Assembly (NCBI GenBank): GCA_023079485.1
Contig: CM041084.1
Coordinates: forward strand, 127,593,292 to 127,657,291
DNA length: 64,000 bases
Source of the DNA: Archilochus colubris
Lineage: Eukaryota > Chordata > Aves > Apodiformes > Trochilidae
Direction of reading: 5' to 3'
Shown here piece after piece: positions 1 through 12,219 of the stretch; positions within the stretch are counted from its first letter, which is position 1, and every line of letters begins with the position of its first letter. The notes under the pieces are model-generated. The model was not told where the DNA came from. It made no database searches and saw only the letters and a list, made by a program, of their open reading frames with translations. Made by a program: the position numbers and the translations under genes.

Positions 1-485
1 TGATAGGGGATATGGTATATCCACTCAATACCATGTTCTTTGGCCCAGTTATTTATGAGACTATTTTTGAAATGAGTTCCATTATCTGACTCAATTCTCT
101 CTGGTGTACCATGTCTCCACAAGACTTGTTTCTCTAGGCCCAGGATAGTGTTCCGGGCTGTGGCATGAGGCACAGGATATGTTTCCAGCCATCCTGTACT
201 TGCCTCCACCATTGTAAGCACATAGCGCTTACCCTGGCGAGTTTGAGGCAATGTGATGTAGTCGACTTGCCAGGCCTCCCCATACCTATATTTTGACCAT
301 CTCCCTTCATACCATAGAGGTTTCAACCTTTTAGCTTGCTTAATTGCAGCACATATGTCACAATCGTGGATAATCTGTGCAATAGAGTCCAAAGATAAAT
401 CCACCCCTCGGTCACGAGCCCATCGATATGTTCCATCCCTGCCTTGATGACCTGAAGCATTGTGGGCCCATTTGGCCAAAACAGT
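1..485 (-). pseudogene. ERVL integrase, N-terminal part, frame-broken and cut by window edge
   Basis: In a frame different from the RNase H frame, the minus strand shows an HHCC-type zinc finger (H-x4-H in HNASGH, then CDIC) followed by the start of an integrase catalytic core. The first catalytic Asp is in WQVDYITLP and the second in ESDNGTHF. The third residue, a Glu, would fall beyond base 1. No stop codon interrupts this frame inside the window. The element continues to the left, so whether the 3' part and an LTR survive cannot be judged. Confidence 0.8.
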
Positions 486-1030
486 TCACCTTTATGGTCC
501 CAGTCCAGATCTATTTGGAACACTTGAGCAGCCTCATCTGCTCGTTGGTTGTTTCGATGTTCCTCCGTAGCTCGATATGAAGGTACGTGGGCATCTACGT
601 GACGCACTTTTACATCAAGTTTCTCTAACCTAGTAGCAATGTCTTTCCAGAGTTCAGCAGCCCAGATAGGTTTATCTCTACGTTGCCAGTTGTTTTGCTT
701 CCACTGCTTTAACCAACCCCATAAGGCATTTGCTACCATCCATGAGTCAGTATAGAGATAAAGTCTTGGCCACTTTTCTTGTTCAGCAATGTCCAAAGCC
801 AATTGGATAGCTTTTACCTCTGCAAATTGACTTGATTCACCATCTCCTTCATCTGTTTTTGCAACTAGTCGTGTAGGATTCCATACGGCAGCTTTCCACC
901 TTCGATGGCCTCCTACCAGACGACAGGATCCATCAGTGAAAAGAGCATATTGTTTCTCACTCTCTGGTAGTTGGTCGTATGGTGGGGCTTCTTCAGCCCG
1001 TTTTACCACTTTTCCTGGTGGCATTCCAAA
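486..1030 (-). pseudogene. ERVL RNase H domain, truncated and joined to CR1
   Basis: The four acidic positions expected of a type I RNase H catalytic centre can all be seen in one open frame: the Asp of FTDGSC, the Glu of AEVKAIQLAL, the Asp of LYTDSWMVANAL and the Asp of NQRADEAA. The open frame is longer than the domain because its upstream end (about 1047-1183) is CR1 sequence that happens to be open in the same frame, and it begins at GTG rather than ATG. It is a chance chimera, not a gene start. Downstream the frame runs past about 485 into a stop at 323 while the homology moves to another frame, so there is a single-frame break near 480-500. The well-kept motif suggests a moderately recent insertion. 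Confidence 0.8.
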
Positions 1031-1046
1031 GTGTTTGCCTTCTGGC

Positions 1047-1165
1047 ACCTTACACATCATCCATTTCCAACCCCCTGCCATAGGCAGGGACACCTCCCAC
1101 CAGACCAGGTTGCTCAGAGCCCCATCCAACCTGGCCTTGCACATTTCCAGGGAGGGGGCATCCAC
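1047..1165 (-). mobile_element. CR1 LINE, 3' fragment next to the ERVL piece
   Basis: The minus strand reads the typical CR1 3' block: CCTCCCTGGAAATGT, then AAGGCCAGGTTGGATGGGGC, AGCAACCTGGTCTGGTGGGA and a GGGGGTTGGAAATGGATGATG-like stretch ending near GGTGCC. The last 25 or so bases, including the terminal octamers, are absent and ERVL sequence begins instead. CR1 homology also stops on the other side near 1165. About 120 bp remain. A matching block occurs on the plus strand at 12.0-12.2 kb. Confidence 0.85.
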
Positions 1166-4100
1166 ATAATCTGAAGTTACCACTGACTTGTGACACAGGT
1201 TTGGTTCCTTCCTTCCCTTTTAAATGATGCTGAGCAATTTGGCCAACTGCTTACTCAAAAGTGTCTATCTGGTGCCTAGGAATATTATTTGCCCCGGGGA
1301 AATAACCGGTTTTTTTCCTGTTCTTCACATCTAGCTCATTGCTGGGGGTCCTCTGGTGCCATCCCTGCCAGCCTGCAGCGGGGTTTTGATCATGCCAGAA
1401 GAGGCAAACACGTTTGTGAGCGATTTCCTTCTCCTTGACTAGACCTCAGCTGGGGAAAAAGAAGCCAGACAGGGGGCAGCATCTGCTCAGCCAGAGCCCG
1501 GCCCAGAGCCACCCAACTCCGGCGCTGCTCCTGGTGCGGTCCGGGGAGGCTGCAGGTGAAAAAAATCACCCGGGGTCGCTTGGGTGCAATCGCTTGGGTA
1601 GTTTTGTGAGCGAGAGGAAGAGATTTATGATTCTTTTTGATAAGCTGCGGTAGATTCTGTGGTGGGGGGGGATCAAAGTAACAACAGCCCCAGCAGTGAC
1701 GTTAGGATGGAGGTATCAAAATGGTCTGTGGAAGGAAACCTACAGCTGCAGAAGCAGTTTAACATTCATGGCGAGAAAACTGGATGATAAAAAAATGTTA
1801 AAAGAAGTGGGGACAATAAATGGAACATCTGACTGTGGACTTAGTAGCATCATGTGTTATCTAGAGCACTGATTTCAGTTGAAGCAGCTCAGAAAGTGAC
1901 AACTACTCCAGTTTACTGCTAATCCAACAGTTACTTCTTATATATTTATATAGGCTTTGTTTCCTTCTGATAGATTGGGTTGTTTATGGAAGGACACAAA
2001 GAGATGCAAATTGTTACGATAATTTGAGTAACATCATTCCTGTGATGTTTTTTTCTTCATCTGCTGACAGAAGAAGCCATAGATTAAGGTTTGAATTGCA
2101 CAAAGAATTGAATCTGTTTCTGAGCCTTTGCTGATAGATACTGTACAAAAGGGAACAATGACAGCTCCTTTCTAGATCATAAGTACCTAAAAATTGGTTT
2201 CTAAGAGTCAGTGTCACCAATCCTGAGTACCTTTGTAGACCTGAGCCTGTGCAGAGCAATTAACATCTCTCACAGGTAGTTTATTCTTTCTTGCATATTA
2301 TTCTCAAGAGAACTGTGAGCAGTGAAGCATTTGGTCCTTGAGAGTGTCAGCCTTTGTCACCTCCCCCCAGCACAGATGTCAGGCTCCAGCACAAGACAGG
2401 CCCCTGCTCTAAGGCCCCAGCTCTTCTTACTGGTGAGTGGCAGGTGCTGGATATTTCTACTACAGCCTTTTTCTGGATGGAAGTTACACATCAGCTCTGC
2501 AACAGTTCTCATTGCACTGGAAGAGGGGCTGTGGTGCTGAGCACTGGCTAGAGACCCACAGTCTTGAGCCCAGGTGAACTCTCCACCCTTCCTCCCCAGC
2601 CCCTGAGGCTTTGGGCACACATTTAGCCATCGGTTGGCCAGGTGAGAAACCTGGCAGGTTGGTGCCTGCAGCATTAAAGCAACTGATTGATGTGAAAAGG
2701 TCTTTACTGTGCCCAAAGTGTCAGCCGCAGTGCCTGTTTTCATGTGGTCTGTCGTGGTCCCAGTCTGTGCCCATCCAGAGCTAAGGATGGAGGATCCCTG
2801 GGAAGCCAGGGCAGGCTTCTGGGCTAGCACTAGTTGGCCTGCAGCGGGGATGGTGCAGAGCTCTCCAACGTCTGTTTAAAGAGGTGATGACCTTGTTGCC
2901 ACTCCTCCCCTGTGTTAGCACACCAGGACTCATACAGCAACACACCATTACAGCCCAGATGTTTCCTCAGCCAGGGTTGGACATCTGATAGGGTCTCCTT
3001 CCCAACCTGCTGGAATGCAAGGAGGGTTTGTCATTACTTGAAGTGGGAACAGGTTTTGCCCTGGCTTTATTCAGAAATGAATTTAGACAGAGTGGAGGTA
3101 TCTACTCCAGAAGTAATTTAGTCCTGGTTCTTCCTCATCATTTCCCTTGAGCTCTCATGCTGCCTGCTGAGATATTCTCAGTCCAGAACAGCACGTACAG
3201 GGTTTCCCTCACAGCCAGGTCAGATTAGGGGCATTAGCTGGGGTGGTGCTGAGTTCACTGATGCACCAGGTCCAGAAGATACAGAACATATATGTCTGTG
3301 AAAAAAGGACATGACAGCACAAAGTGCCATCAGGGCTGCTGCATTCTCACTGCTGTTGGACTGTTTCTGCCTCTTATCTGTGACTGCTTAATATAAACAT
3401 CATAATCTCTCAAGAGGGAGCCACAGTGCTCCCTCATCCCTGTCAAATGCCCTTACTCAAACCATCATGTTTTCTTTAAGTCTCCCCAGTCCCTTTCTCT
3501 CTCATGTCCCACATCTCTCCTATCCAACCCTGAAATAGGATGCAATTCTAACAGAAGGAGGGTTTGTGTCCCTGTCTCCTCTCCTTTGTTTTAGCAGTTA
3601 TTGAAGCTTCCTGGGAGCTAGCTGATATTTTGAGCTCTGACCTCACCTCTTGCTTCCCAAAGGAGTATTCACCTTGTAACAGTCAAGAGAGGCAAAAAGA
3701 GGTGCCACTTCAAAAGAAAACAGTGAATCATGATCCATTCTTTGAAACAAATTATGTAAGTGCCTTTTCTCTAAAGGTTTCCCTGTCTTTGGGTCTCCTA
3801 GGGGTACAAGTATCTACTTGCAGAACTGAATTAATCCTCTCAGATCCTTAGATCTGCAGCCTTCTTCCTACACCTTGGTTTTTATTAATAGAAGGTTAGA
3901 TGTCAGACATCTCTGAAGAAATATCCAGAAACCCCCTACTCAAATACACCTGACCATGTGGTGTACGGACATCCAATTTGTTACAAGGAATCCTGTGTGC
4001 TACTCAGCAAGTTCTGTACCGCCCAAATTCCCCACTGCTTCCTTGGGATTTGGGTGTTTGTGTTACTATTTGTGTTGTTTGTTTTGTTTTTTTTTTTTCA

Positions 4101-7100
4101 TAGGTTTTCTATTTAAAAGTGTTTGTTGGTTGTAGACCCACTATGCAGCTGTTCTAAACTTCTTGCTGGGTTAAGCCAAGTGAAGCCAATGGCTTTGTAC
4201 AAGGTTTTCTCCAGCCACCTTTGTGATCCATCACTTATCTCTAGCTTTTTAGTGGCCTCCAACTAGTCCATCTTCATGTTCCAATATAGAGAAAAATGCA
4301 TTACATTAAAAAGAAATAACTATTTCTGGTTCTTTTCCTTTCATAAAGTGAAAGAGAAGTGTTCATAGCAGTTAATGGAATATGATGGTTGGTTATAACA
4401 AAGCAGTGTTATGACTTAATGCTGAGGCTGTTGTACAGTAGGTGTTACCTATCCCAGTAATGGGGGCATGGTGAAATTAAGTATAGAATTTTTTTCTCAA
4501 TGAATTAACAAGTAAGCATTTGTAAGATCAAATGCTTATATCATTCTCTATAAAGTTAATTAAATTCAAGTAGCTTACACTGCATGATTGGAATCCTAAA
4601 CTTCAGCCGCATGTGTTTAATTTTTCCATATACAGGCCAGGTCAACAAAATTAATAAATATCCAGTATATCCTACCACATTGCAAGCATGTTCTTTTTCA
4701 CATTCAATTTTAATTAGGACCAAACTACTGTGAATCATTTGAAAGGTGCTTGGGACCCATTTTAATGACATGCTTTGTCTGTTTTTCCGTGCAATTTTTA
4801 GCTGGTGTCCTCATGGAGAAGATAATTAGCAATATACAAATATGTTCCTCAGAAAGCAAAGTTGTCTTTGTTACTTAGTGAAACGAAAAAAGACACACAT
4901 GGCTCTCATTCAAGCATGGTAATTTTCTAGTGAGTAGGTATGCACATGAACAACTGAAATAAAATGTTCTGTATCTTTCTTCTGGTTTGTTACTCAGGTG
5001 CAATGTGTGAATTTAGACATTAAAAGAGAGGGGATTCTTCTCCTGCAGTGAAGGTACATGCTAGAAGAAGCCACGTCCCACCCACAGCTGCTAAAAAGGA
5101 AACAGCAGCTCTGAGCTGTGTCTGGAGGTGTCTCCATTGGGCACTGGGGACACACTGTCCTGTGCCTCTCTGCCCAGGGGGATGTCACCAGCCACTGCCC
5201 AACACAAGTTGTTAAATCAGAATTTCTTCTATCCACATTCCTAAAGCAGTCACAATCATGACAAACAATGATAGTTTGCATTAAAAAATACATTGTATGT
5301 CAGTGTAGGTGAGTTGAACCTGTTTAGAAAGGACAGGCTGCCTTCACTCTGCTCTCTGGTGTGCTTGTTGCCCTATGCACGAGCATTATCTTTTGCTCTA
5401 ATACATATGGAAGTGCTTTACTACCAACCTAAGATAATAACATATGGCTTTTTTTTATCTTCTTTAAGAGAATTTACAGACTTTTTGCACTTTTCTAAAA
5501 ACGTACTGGAGGAAGATGCTGTAATTCCAGAGAATGGAACAAAGTCCTATGTCCTACTTCGAGTTCTTGTTCTTTATTAATCAGGGCAAGAGTTCTCTGC
5601 TCCAGAATAATTCCTTACTGCCTTGATTGCTATATCTTTTCCCAGTTCATTTACAAATAGGACTCCTACCATGGTAAAAGTGAAACACTTCACTACAAAC
5701 TGCTTCACCAGCAGATCAAATTATCTCTCTCGATCAATCTTCTGTGTGGGGCTCTCCAGATAGCTCTTCTTTCTTGGTTGCTGCTGATACACTGTGCTGT
5801 TGTGCAAGCTAACCCCTCTCATTAATTCTGCCTGGTTGTTTTTGTCAGCATGACTTGCTAGAGTGCAGACAGAGCCAAAGTTTGCAAAAATTTCCATGCG
5901 ACTGAAGGGCATTCTGCAGGGAGGAGACGTGAGAGAAGTCATCTTTTATTAGTGCGAGTGTTTGAACACAACATACAGAAAAAAGTACAGAAGTGGCAGA
6001 TTCTTTAGCTTCTGCTTTTTCTGCAGGGGTGAGCCCTTTGTCAAGGAGTCAAAGTGAGTTTCATGAAAATTGAGAGAAACTCTTTAACTCTTGGAGTTCT
6101 AGGAATGCCCTCTGAGTTGCAAACAACTTTCTTTTCTGAGATTTTATATTTCAGCAGGTGGCTTTCTGTATGTACAAGTGCCACACACCTAACAAACGAG
6201 CCCTTTTCCCTGGGCCTTTGAAGGCAGCTTCTGCCAGAACCTCCTCCGTGGTGCAAGTTGACCATCTGTGCAGGGTGAATCCTTTAAGCTTGTTGTCAGT
6301 CATATAGGAGCCATGGTGGGATGGGTGGGAGGCCTTCTCCCTAGTCCCACTAAAGTCAGAAGAAGGACTCCCATTAACTTCAACAGGCCATGGATCAGTG
6401 CCTGATCCATGATAAATCCCAGCTTGCCTTGAGCAGCCTAATAATGCCTATGGTTCTTACAACTTACTAAGATATGTTTTTATACAAATCCATTCTTTGC
6501 TTCAGTTTTTCTAGGATTTCTTGGAAGAATAAGGTCACCATTTTAGGCTAAAATCTGGAATCTTGGAGGTTAGGAGAAGAAACTGGTGGTAGGTCCAGTA
6601 TTTTCTCTCATGCAGCTGTTTTTATTTGTGAAGAATGTAAATAGCTCTTTTTTTTCCCCAGAGCACATCTGGGAGCAAGAAGGGTACAACCCTCTTGCAT
6701 CTAGCACCAAAATCTTCTTGAAAAGTAATTTCTATGCCTTTTAACAAATGAACTCCTGTGCCTGTCCACAATGGTGCTTTTGTGTGAACTTGTGCAGTCT
6801 GTTTGCTTTTTCTACCAGTAAAGATGAAATCCTCTCAGCACTTCCATGAGTGGCAATTTCCCTACTTATCACTTCCTGTTTAGCCTCTACTTAAGGTTAA
6901 TATTAAGGTTAATATTCAGCTTCTGGGGAAAGTGACCATTTGGTGTTCTGTCTCTTGGTCCACCACAATGACAACAACAGTAATAGCAAAAATTAAACCA
7001 CAATGTTCCTAGTTTCTTGCTACTGTGCCGACCACCTCCACTGCCTGGTCCTCCTCTGCTATCCCTATCTCAGGTGATTTTCCAGCTGCAAGAGAGCTGA

Positions 7101-10100
7101 TGGGGTGGCTGTTGCCAGCTACATGTCCCAAAGAAGGAGTTAACTAGAAGGTGTCAAAAGGGTAAGGAAAGTTGACAGCAGAACTGAAAGGGTCTGTAAT
7201 GTTTCTGGCCATTTCTTTCCCAGCTGAAGCCCACAAGAGTCTGAGAGACATGATTTAGGTCTGGAGGGCACGAATGCACACTCTCCAAGAGGAAGGAAGG
7301 AAAGGTCCTGGCCAGTATCAGCAGACCTCTCCTTCTGCATGTGGGCAGCTTGATTTGAACTGCAAAGTAGTTTCTGAGAAGGATCGATTTATTAATGTGA
7401 GGATATAAAAAAAGAAATGCTTGTCAAGTCTGCTGCTGACAGGACTTCCCATCTTAAAGCTTTGTAAGTAAGGGGGGAAGACTTTCTGGAAATAAATTGT
7501 TTTCCTTGAAGAGTGACTTGGCACCAAGGAAAGAATTCACTGTGTTTGGACTGACCTGTCAGAAGGTGAATTTGGACTCGTTGCTCTTGCTTATCCTGCT
7601 GGAGCGTGGGGTTGATTTGTGAACGTGCAGTGTTTACAGAGGGGAACGTGAGGTGGTCACATCCAAAGAGGAGGCTTACTGTTTGTCAGTGTAGTTTCTC
7701 TGAAAGAAAGATTATAGGCAAGCATTTGTCATATACCTTGGGTGCCAGCCTAATTCTGAGGACTTGTGGTGTTCATTATAATGGCACATTGCATTCCTCA
7801 GTGCTGGGAGATCGTTTTATCACAGCATTTGAAGTACCAACTGAAACCCAAGTAGAAACTTATTAATTGCTGGGGGAAGGTTATAATGTACCATGCTGAA
7901 TGAGAGCTCAGGGCACAGCAGAGGGCATGGTTAAGCCGAGATATCAATCCGTGCCTCTGGCATGGGCGTGCAGGCAGCAATATTTAACCTCAGCTGGGCA
8001 ATTGCACTGATGCTTTTCATACAGTCCCCGTGCTGTCCAGGGCTCTTGCCCCCCTCTGCTCTTCTCACAGTGGGATTATGTGGCACTGGCTGTGCCAAGC
8101 TGAGACACCAGCTCTGAAGGAGCTGCCTTGGCTATTGAAAGGAGTTATAATCAGCTTGATACAACATTTGAGCTGCATTAATTTGCCTCTCTGAGAATCC
8201 ATGTGCAGTAGTCCAACAGGTTCTGTGTTGATCTGCCTCTTTTGTTTGTATCCCTCTCACTACCTTGAGTATCTTCTGCTGAGCCATAGGAACACATTCT
8301 GCACCAAGCTGTACCCTCCCTGACCCTAGGTAATGTGAGAGACGGTCAGTGTCACCATCTTTAACATCTGAATAGCAAATCACTCACTTTCTCTGTTTAT
8401 TTCAGAGCACTTTTGTCCTGCTGATGTTGTGTCCCGCTGATGTTTTTGTCCCATGTTCTTCTAACATATTTGAAAATCTGAACAGTACGTGTAGGAAAGG
8501 ATAAGGTTACACTGAAAATACAGGCCACTGGAGAACAGCTGTGTTGTGCCTATCTATCATTAAATAAAGAATAAGGCTCTAAAAGTGTTTACAGATTGTA
8601 AAACAAAAGCAGATTGAGTATGTTTTAAATTCTAGGAACTAACCTAAAATTTGCTATAAAACAAATATATGGCTTACAGCTGGAAACCTGTCAAAACACC
8701 CAAATGATTGCTCTGCACTGTCTGGAAAGAGTTTCTATGCCCAAAAACTTCAGAACAGCAACAGATGTACTATTGCATAAGAGAGACATCACTGTTTTGA
8801 ATTTCAGTTTATAGTACAGAAAAGGCACACAAGAGGAGCAAAGTTCTTTTCATCTTACCAAGGTCCTTCTGCTCCCTCCGTAACATCTTGCGCCATCTAC
8901 TTCTCCTGCGTTAAAGCGATTAGCAGAGATATAGAAAGATGAGAACATACATCATTATAAGAAGAGAAAAAGCCATCTGGCTCAGTGTTTGTGGCTGGCT
9001 CTTAATTCAACCATGTTGGGTTTTTTCCATGCCCCTCAAGCCTCTCCTTTTCCAGAAACAATCTATGTGATCCCACATCTTTTCTTCAGTAACATGTTCC
9101 AGATGGTCAGCTTTGCACAGAGCAGATTTGCCTTAGCTTCTCAGTTTTCCCCTCATTTCTTTGTTTTCAGATTGCTTCCCCTTTCTTTGAAACACCTTTA
9201 GCCAATCATCTAGCTCCCTCTGGGTCTTTTTCCTAGTTTTTATAGTACAATCAAAAGATACTGGTGTCACACAGACATTTTTATCAAAACACCATTCCCT
9301 TCTACACAAGGATAATGAGGCTTTTTTTGTCTTTAAATGAAGATGTAGAAGAGAGGTTGTGTAAAGCTGTGCAAAAAGGTAATTTTATAGAGAACATTCA
9401 ATTAATCAGTATGAATTAATAATTTTCATTGAATATTCTATTTGATCAATTAAATAACATTGCTAGTTTTGGCTAACAGTATCATTTCTTGTGCTTTAGG
9501 GTGCCATTTACCCCTCAAACAGCTTAGCTCCCCAGTTCACACCTATCTCTTTGTTTTCTGGCTGCCCACATGGCACCAATTTGGGCTCAAGCCTAACCCC
9601 TCTGGTTCCCTCTGAAGCAGTATGTGCTGGATCTAGTGGTTTCTCCTCTCTTCTGACAACCTTCCCAGTTGCTGGGAGGGATGATGTTTACCCAATCTGG
9701 TGTCCTCCCATAGCACATCCCTCTGGCAGTACCCTGGCAGCCTTTGCAACCTCACTTGCTCTCCTGTGCAGCCCTGGACATGCAACATCTACACTTCATG
9801 ACTTGCCATAGAACCTCTCAACATATTGCTGGACTGCAGCACAGTCCTCAGAGGTTTAGGGAACATTTTAAACTGCAATAACAAAACCTCGGAAAGATAA
9901 TTTTCTCACCAGACTGGGCTCAATGGGCTGTGTCTGAGCTGGTAAACAAATTCCCTGGGCATTGTCCTTCCATCCAGAGGACAGGCTGCTGCACATCACA
10001 CCAGGCATGGCCAAAGCCCTTTCAACTCAGCTGGAGCAGAGCAGTATCACCCATGCATGTATTACCCAGGAACAGTCCCCCTAAAGGTTCCCAGGGATTG

Positions 10101-12002
10101 TCCATGCAGGGACCTGACAGCTGAAGCCAAAATCATGACAGGCAGCTGAGCTGGGCTGGGGAACAGATGTGTGCCAGCTGTGTGTCAGCTTTCAAGCCCT
10201 CTTAAGTCTATTCATATCGGTTGGGCTGACGAGTCTCTGTTTACAAGAAATTTTAGAAACTGGCAACAATTATGAAAACATCCTGACGTCTCATGGGAGT
10301 CCAGTAATTCTGGAGCTGGAAAAAGATGGTTTTTTATAACTGGAGTGTTAGATCCTCTGTCCTCCCTGTGAGGAAATAGTCAGCTTTCCTGCACAAGATG
10401 TAAGACAGGGCTCATTAGGGTATACAGATTTCCCACATTTTCCATCTGTTGGTGCAAATTTTTTTAGGCAACAAATGTGTGACATTTCACAAAGACAAGA
10501 GACTCTCTCAATCTATAGCTGAGGGCTACCCCTGCACAATGAAAGTCAAGCTTTAATGTACAGACTTCCCAGAGAGAAGCAGTCTGTGGCTCCAGAACAT
10601 AACATCTGGAGACACCCTTGTACAGCCTGTATCTAGCTCTACCATGGCTTGGAGCTCTGCATGGGAAGTGGGCTTGTCACCCACCCAACACCCTTCAGCA
10701 CAAATCCCCCTCTGAGTTTCTGCTTCTCCCTGTCTATAGCCACAGGAGAGCATCAGTTAACATGAGAGGAATAGTCAATGGAAAATAAGAAAATGCCTTC
10801 AATTAATACACCTTAAAACAAATAGGTTTGGGTTTTTTGGGAGTTTTTTGGTGGGTTTTTTTTTAGCTTGGAAAAAGTATTATCCAAAATAGTAGATATC
10901 TCACAGCTCTTATTGTTTAGAGACAGGGATTTTATTTTTCCAGTCTGCTCTTAATTTTTCCATTCTCTCTTGACTTGGAGTGCAGTGCAAATACAGTACA
11001 GCCACATTTCTGCTTTCCATCCTACACCTTGCAGATCACACTGACAACAGTTTAAGCAAAAGGATTGCTAAGAGTTACAAAGATCATCTGATTTACAGAA
11101 ACTCCTAGGCTGGAAACTTATCACGCTCATGCAGGAGACCAGAAAAGAAAGAATGTTGTATAGATTATGTTGCATATTTTAATGAATATCTAACTGAGTT
11201 CATACTAGTTATAAAGGAGAAAAGCTTTCAGTGTAAAGTCTTGCTTATCAAAGCTGTTAATCTCTGTTCCCCATCTTTAAGCATAGTGTTAGGAGCAATC
11301 AATCAAACAATTTTTAATTTTTTTTTCACACTTCCTAGTGGAAAAGTCCTCTGAAAGTTAGATGTGTGTATTTGTGTTCAATATGGGAATCAACAGGACT
11401 GAGAGCTGCAAATATGAGGATTATTCATAGTAGTTTTACACTGCATAGTATTCCATGGGCAACTCTATCAAGGTAAATGCATTGTATACACATTTGCTTT
11501 TTGGAAGATTACCATTGCTTTTTCTAGATTAGTGTTTGAACAAAAAAAAAAATCTGCATCCGATTTGAAATAGGACATTGGTTGAATCACATTTGCAATC
11601 GTTTAATTAAATTTACAAAATAGTTTCTGAGCACCTGAGCTTATGTAGCCCAAATAGCCAGAAAGTGTTGACCTCAGCTGTTAAAACAAAAATCCAGCTT
11701 CAAAAGGTACTTTCAGTTGTGATAATGAGCTTTTTCACCATATTGTTGTTGATGAAAATATCTCCAACCTCCAATAGAGACCGTGGAACTTTGCCTTCTG
11801 TTTCCCTCTGTACTTACCTCTGGGAGTGCAACTGAATGGTGGAAAACTGTGACTTGATGACACTGAGGTTACACTTGCAATACTGCAGGATCAAGGCTGG
11901 GGTTTTGTACACCAGGGTATCTAAATACCATTGTCATGGAATGGTTGCTTTCTACAATCTAAGCTATGGCTGTGTTCTTCTTGTGGTTAAACATTTTGAT
12001 GT
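1166..12002. other. Intergenic, mostly unique sequence
   Basis: I see no coding gene here. Open frames are short, many start at GTG, and none has recognisable protein motifs. Notable content: a CpG-rich patch at about 1370-1625; an exon-like segment at 3595-3755; a T-run near 4083-4100; a 12-bp tandem duplication (AAGGTTAATATT twice) at about 6894-6917; an AT-rich stretch at 9395-9475; and T/G-rich low complexity at 10827-10865. The rest shows no repeat family I can name. Confidence 0.6.
1370..1625. other. CpG-rich patch, possible small promoter or first exon
   Basis: About a dozen CpG dinucleotides fall within roughly 250 bp, while flanking sequence has very few. It contains CCCGG, CCGGCGC, GCGGTCCGGGG and CACCCGGGGTCGC runs. 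A plausible splice donor (CTGCAG followed by GTGAAA, near 1550-1558) lies inside it on the plus strand. No TATA box or coding frame can be assigned. It could be a CpG-island promoter of a non-coding transcript, a decayed LTR, or simply unmethylated-origin sequence. Confidence 0.35.
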
Positions 12003-12219
12003 ATTATGAAAAAATTCTTTCCTGTGAGGGTGGTGAGACACTGGAACAGGTTGCCCAAGGAAGTTGTGGCTGCCCCCTCCCTGGAAGAGTTCAAGGCCAG
12101 GTTGGATGGGGCCTTGAGCAACCTGGTCTGGTGGGAGGTGTCCCTGCCCATGCAGAAGGGTTGGAATTAGGTGATCTTTAAGGTTTCTTCCAACCCAAAC
12201 CATTCTCCGATTCTTTGAT
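12003..12219 (+). mobile_element. CR1 LINE, 5'-truncated 3' end
   Basis: The plus strand reads CR1 sense sequence: AAATTCTTTCCTGTGAGGGT-like start, GACACTGGAACAGGTTGCCC, CCCTCCCTGGAAGAGTTCAA, AGCAACCTGGTCTGGTGGGA, GATCTTTAAGGTTTCTTCCA, and a terminus resembling the CR1 octamers (ATTCTCCGATTCTTTGAT). It carries only the end of ORF2 and the short 3' UTR. A small deletion is visible in the GCCCATG-CAGAAGGG part where intact copies have GGCAGGGG. It is non-coding debris inserted in the direction opposite to CDH17. Confidence 0.93.

Larger units (their letters stand above)
1..1046 (-). mobile_element. ERVL-like endogenous retrovirus, internal pol fragment (RNase H to integrase)
   Basis: Read on the minus strand, this segment encodes a retroviral RNase H followed by the N-terminal zinc finger and the first part of the DDE core of an integrase. 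It enters the window already inside the integrase core and ends near 1046, where it abuts CR1 sequence. No LTR, primer-binding site, reverse transcriptase, gag or env is visible. The order RNase H then integrase and the motif spelling (YALFTDGSC, AEVKAIQLAL) fit class III ERVL-like elements. It is an old, defective copy: the 5' part is missing and one reading-frame break separates the two domains. Family assignment is from motif recognition only. Confidence 0.85.
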
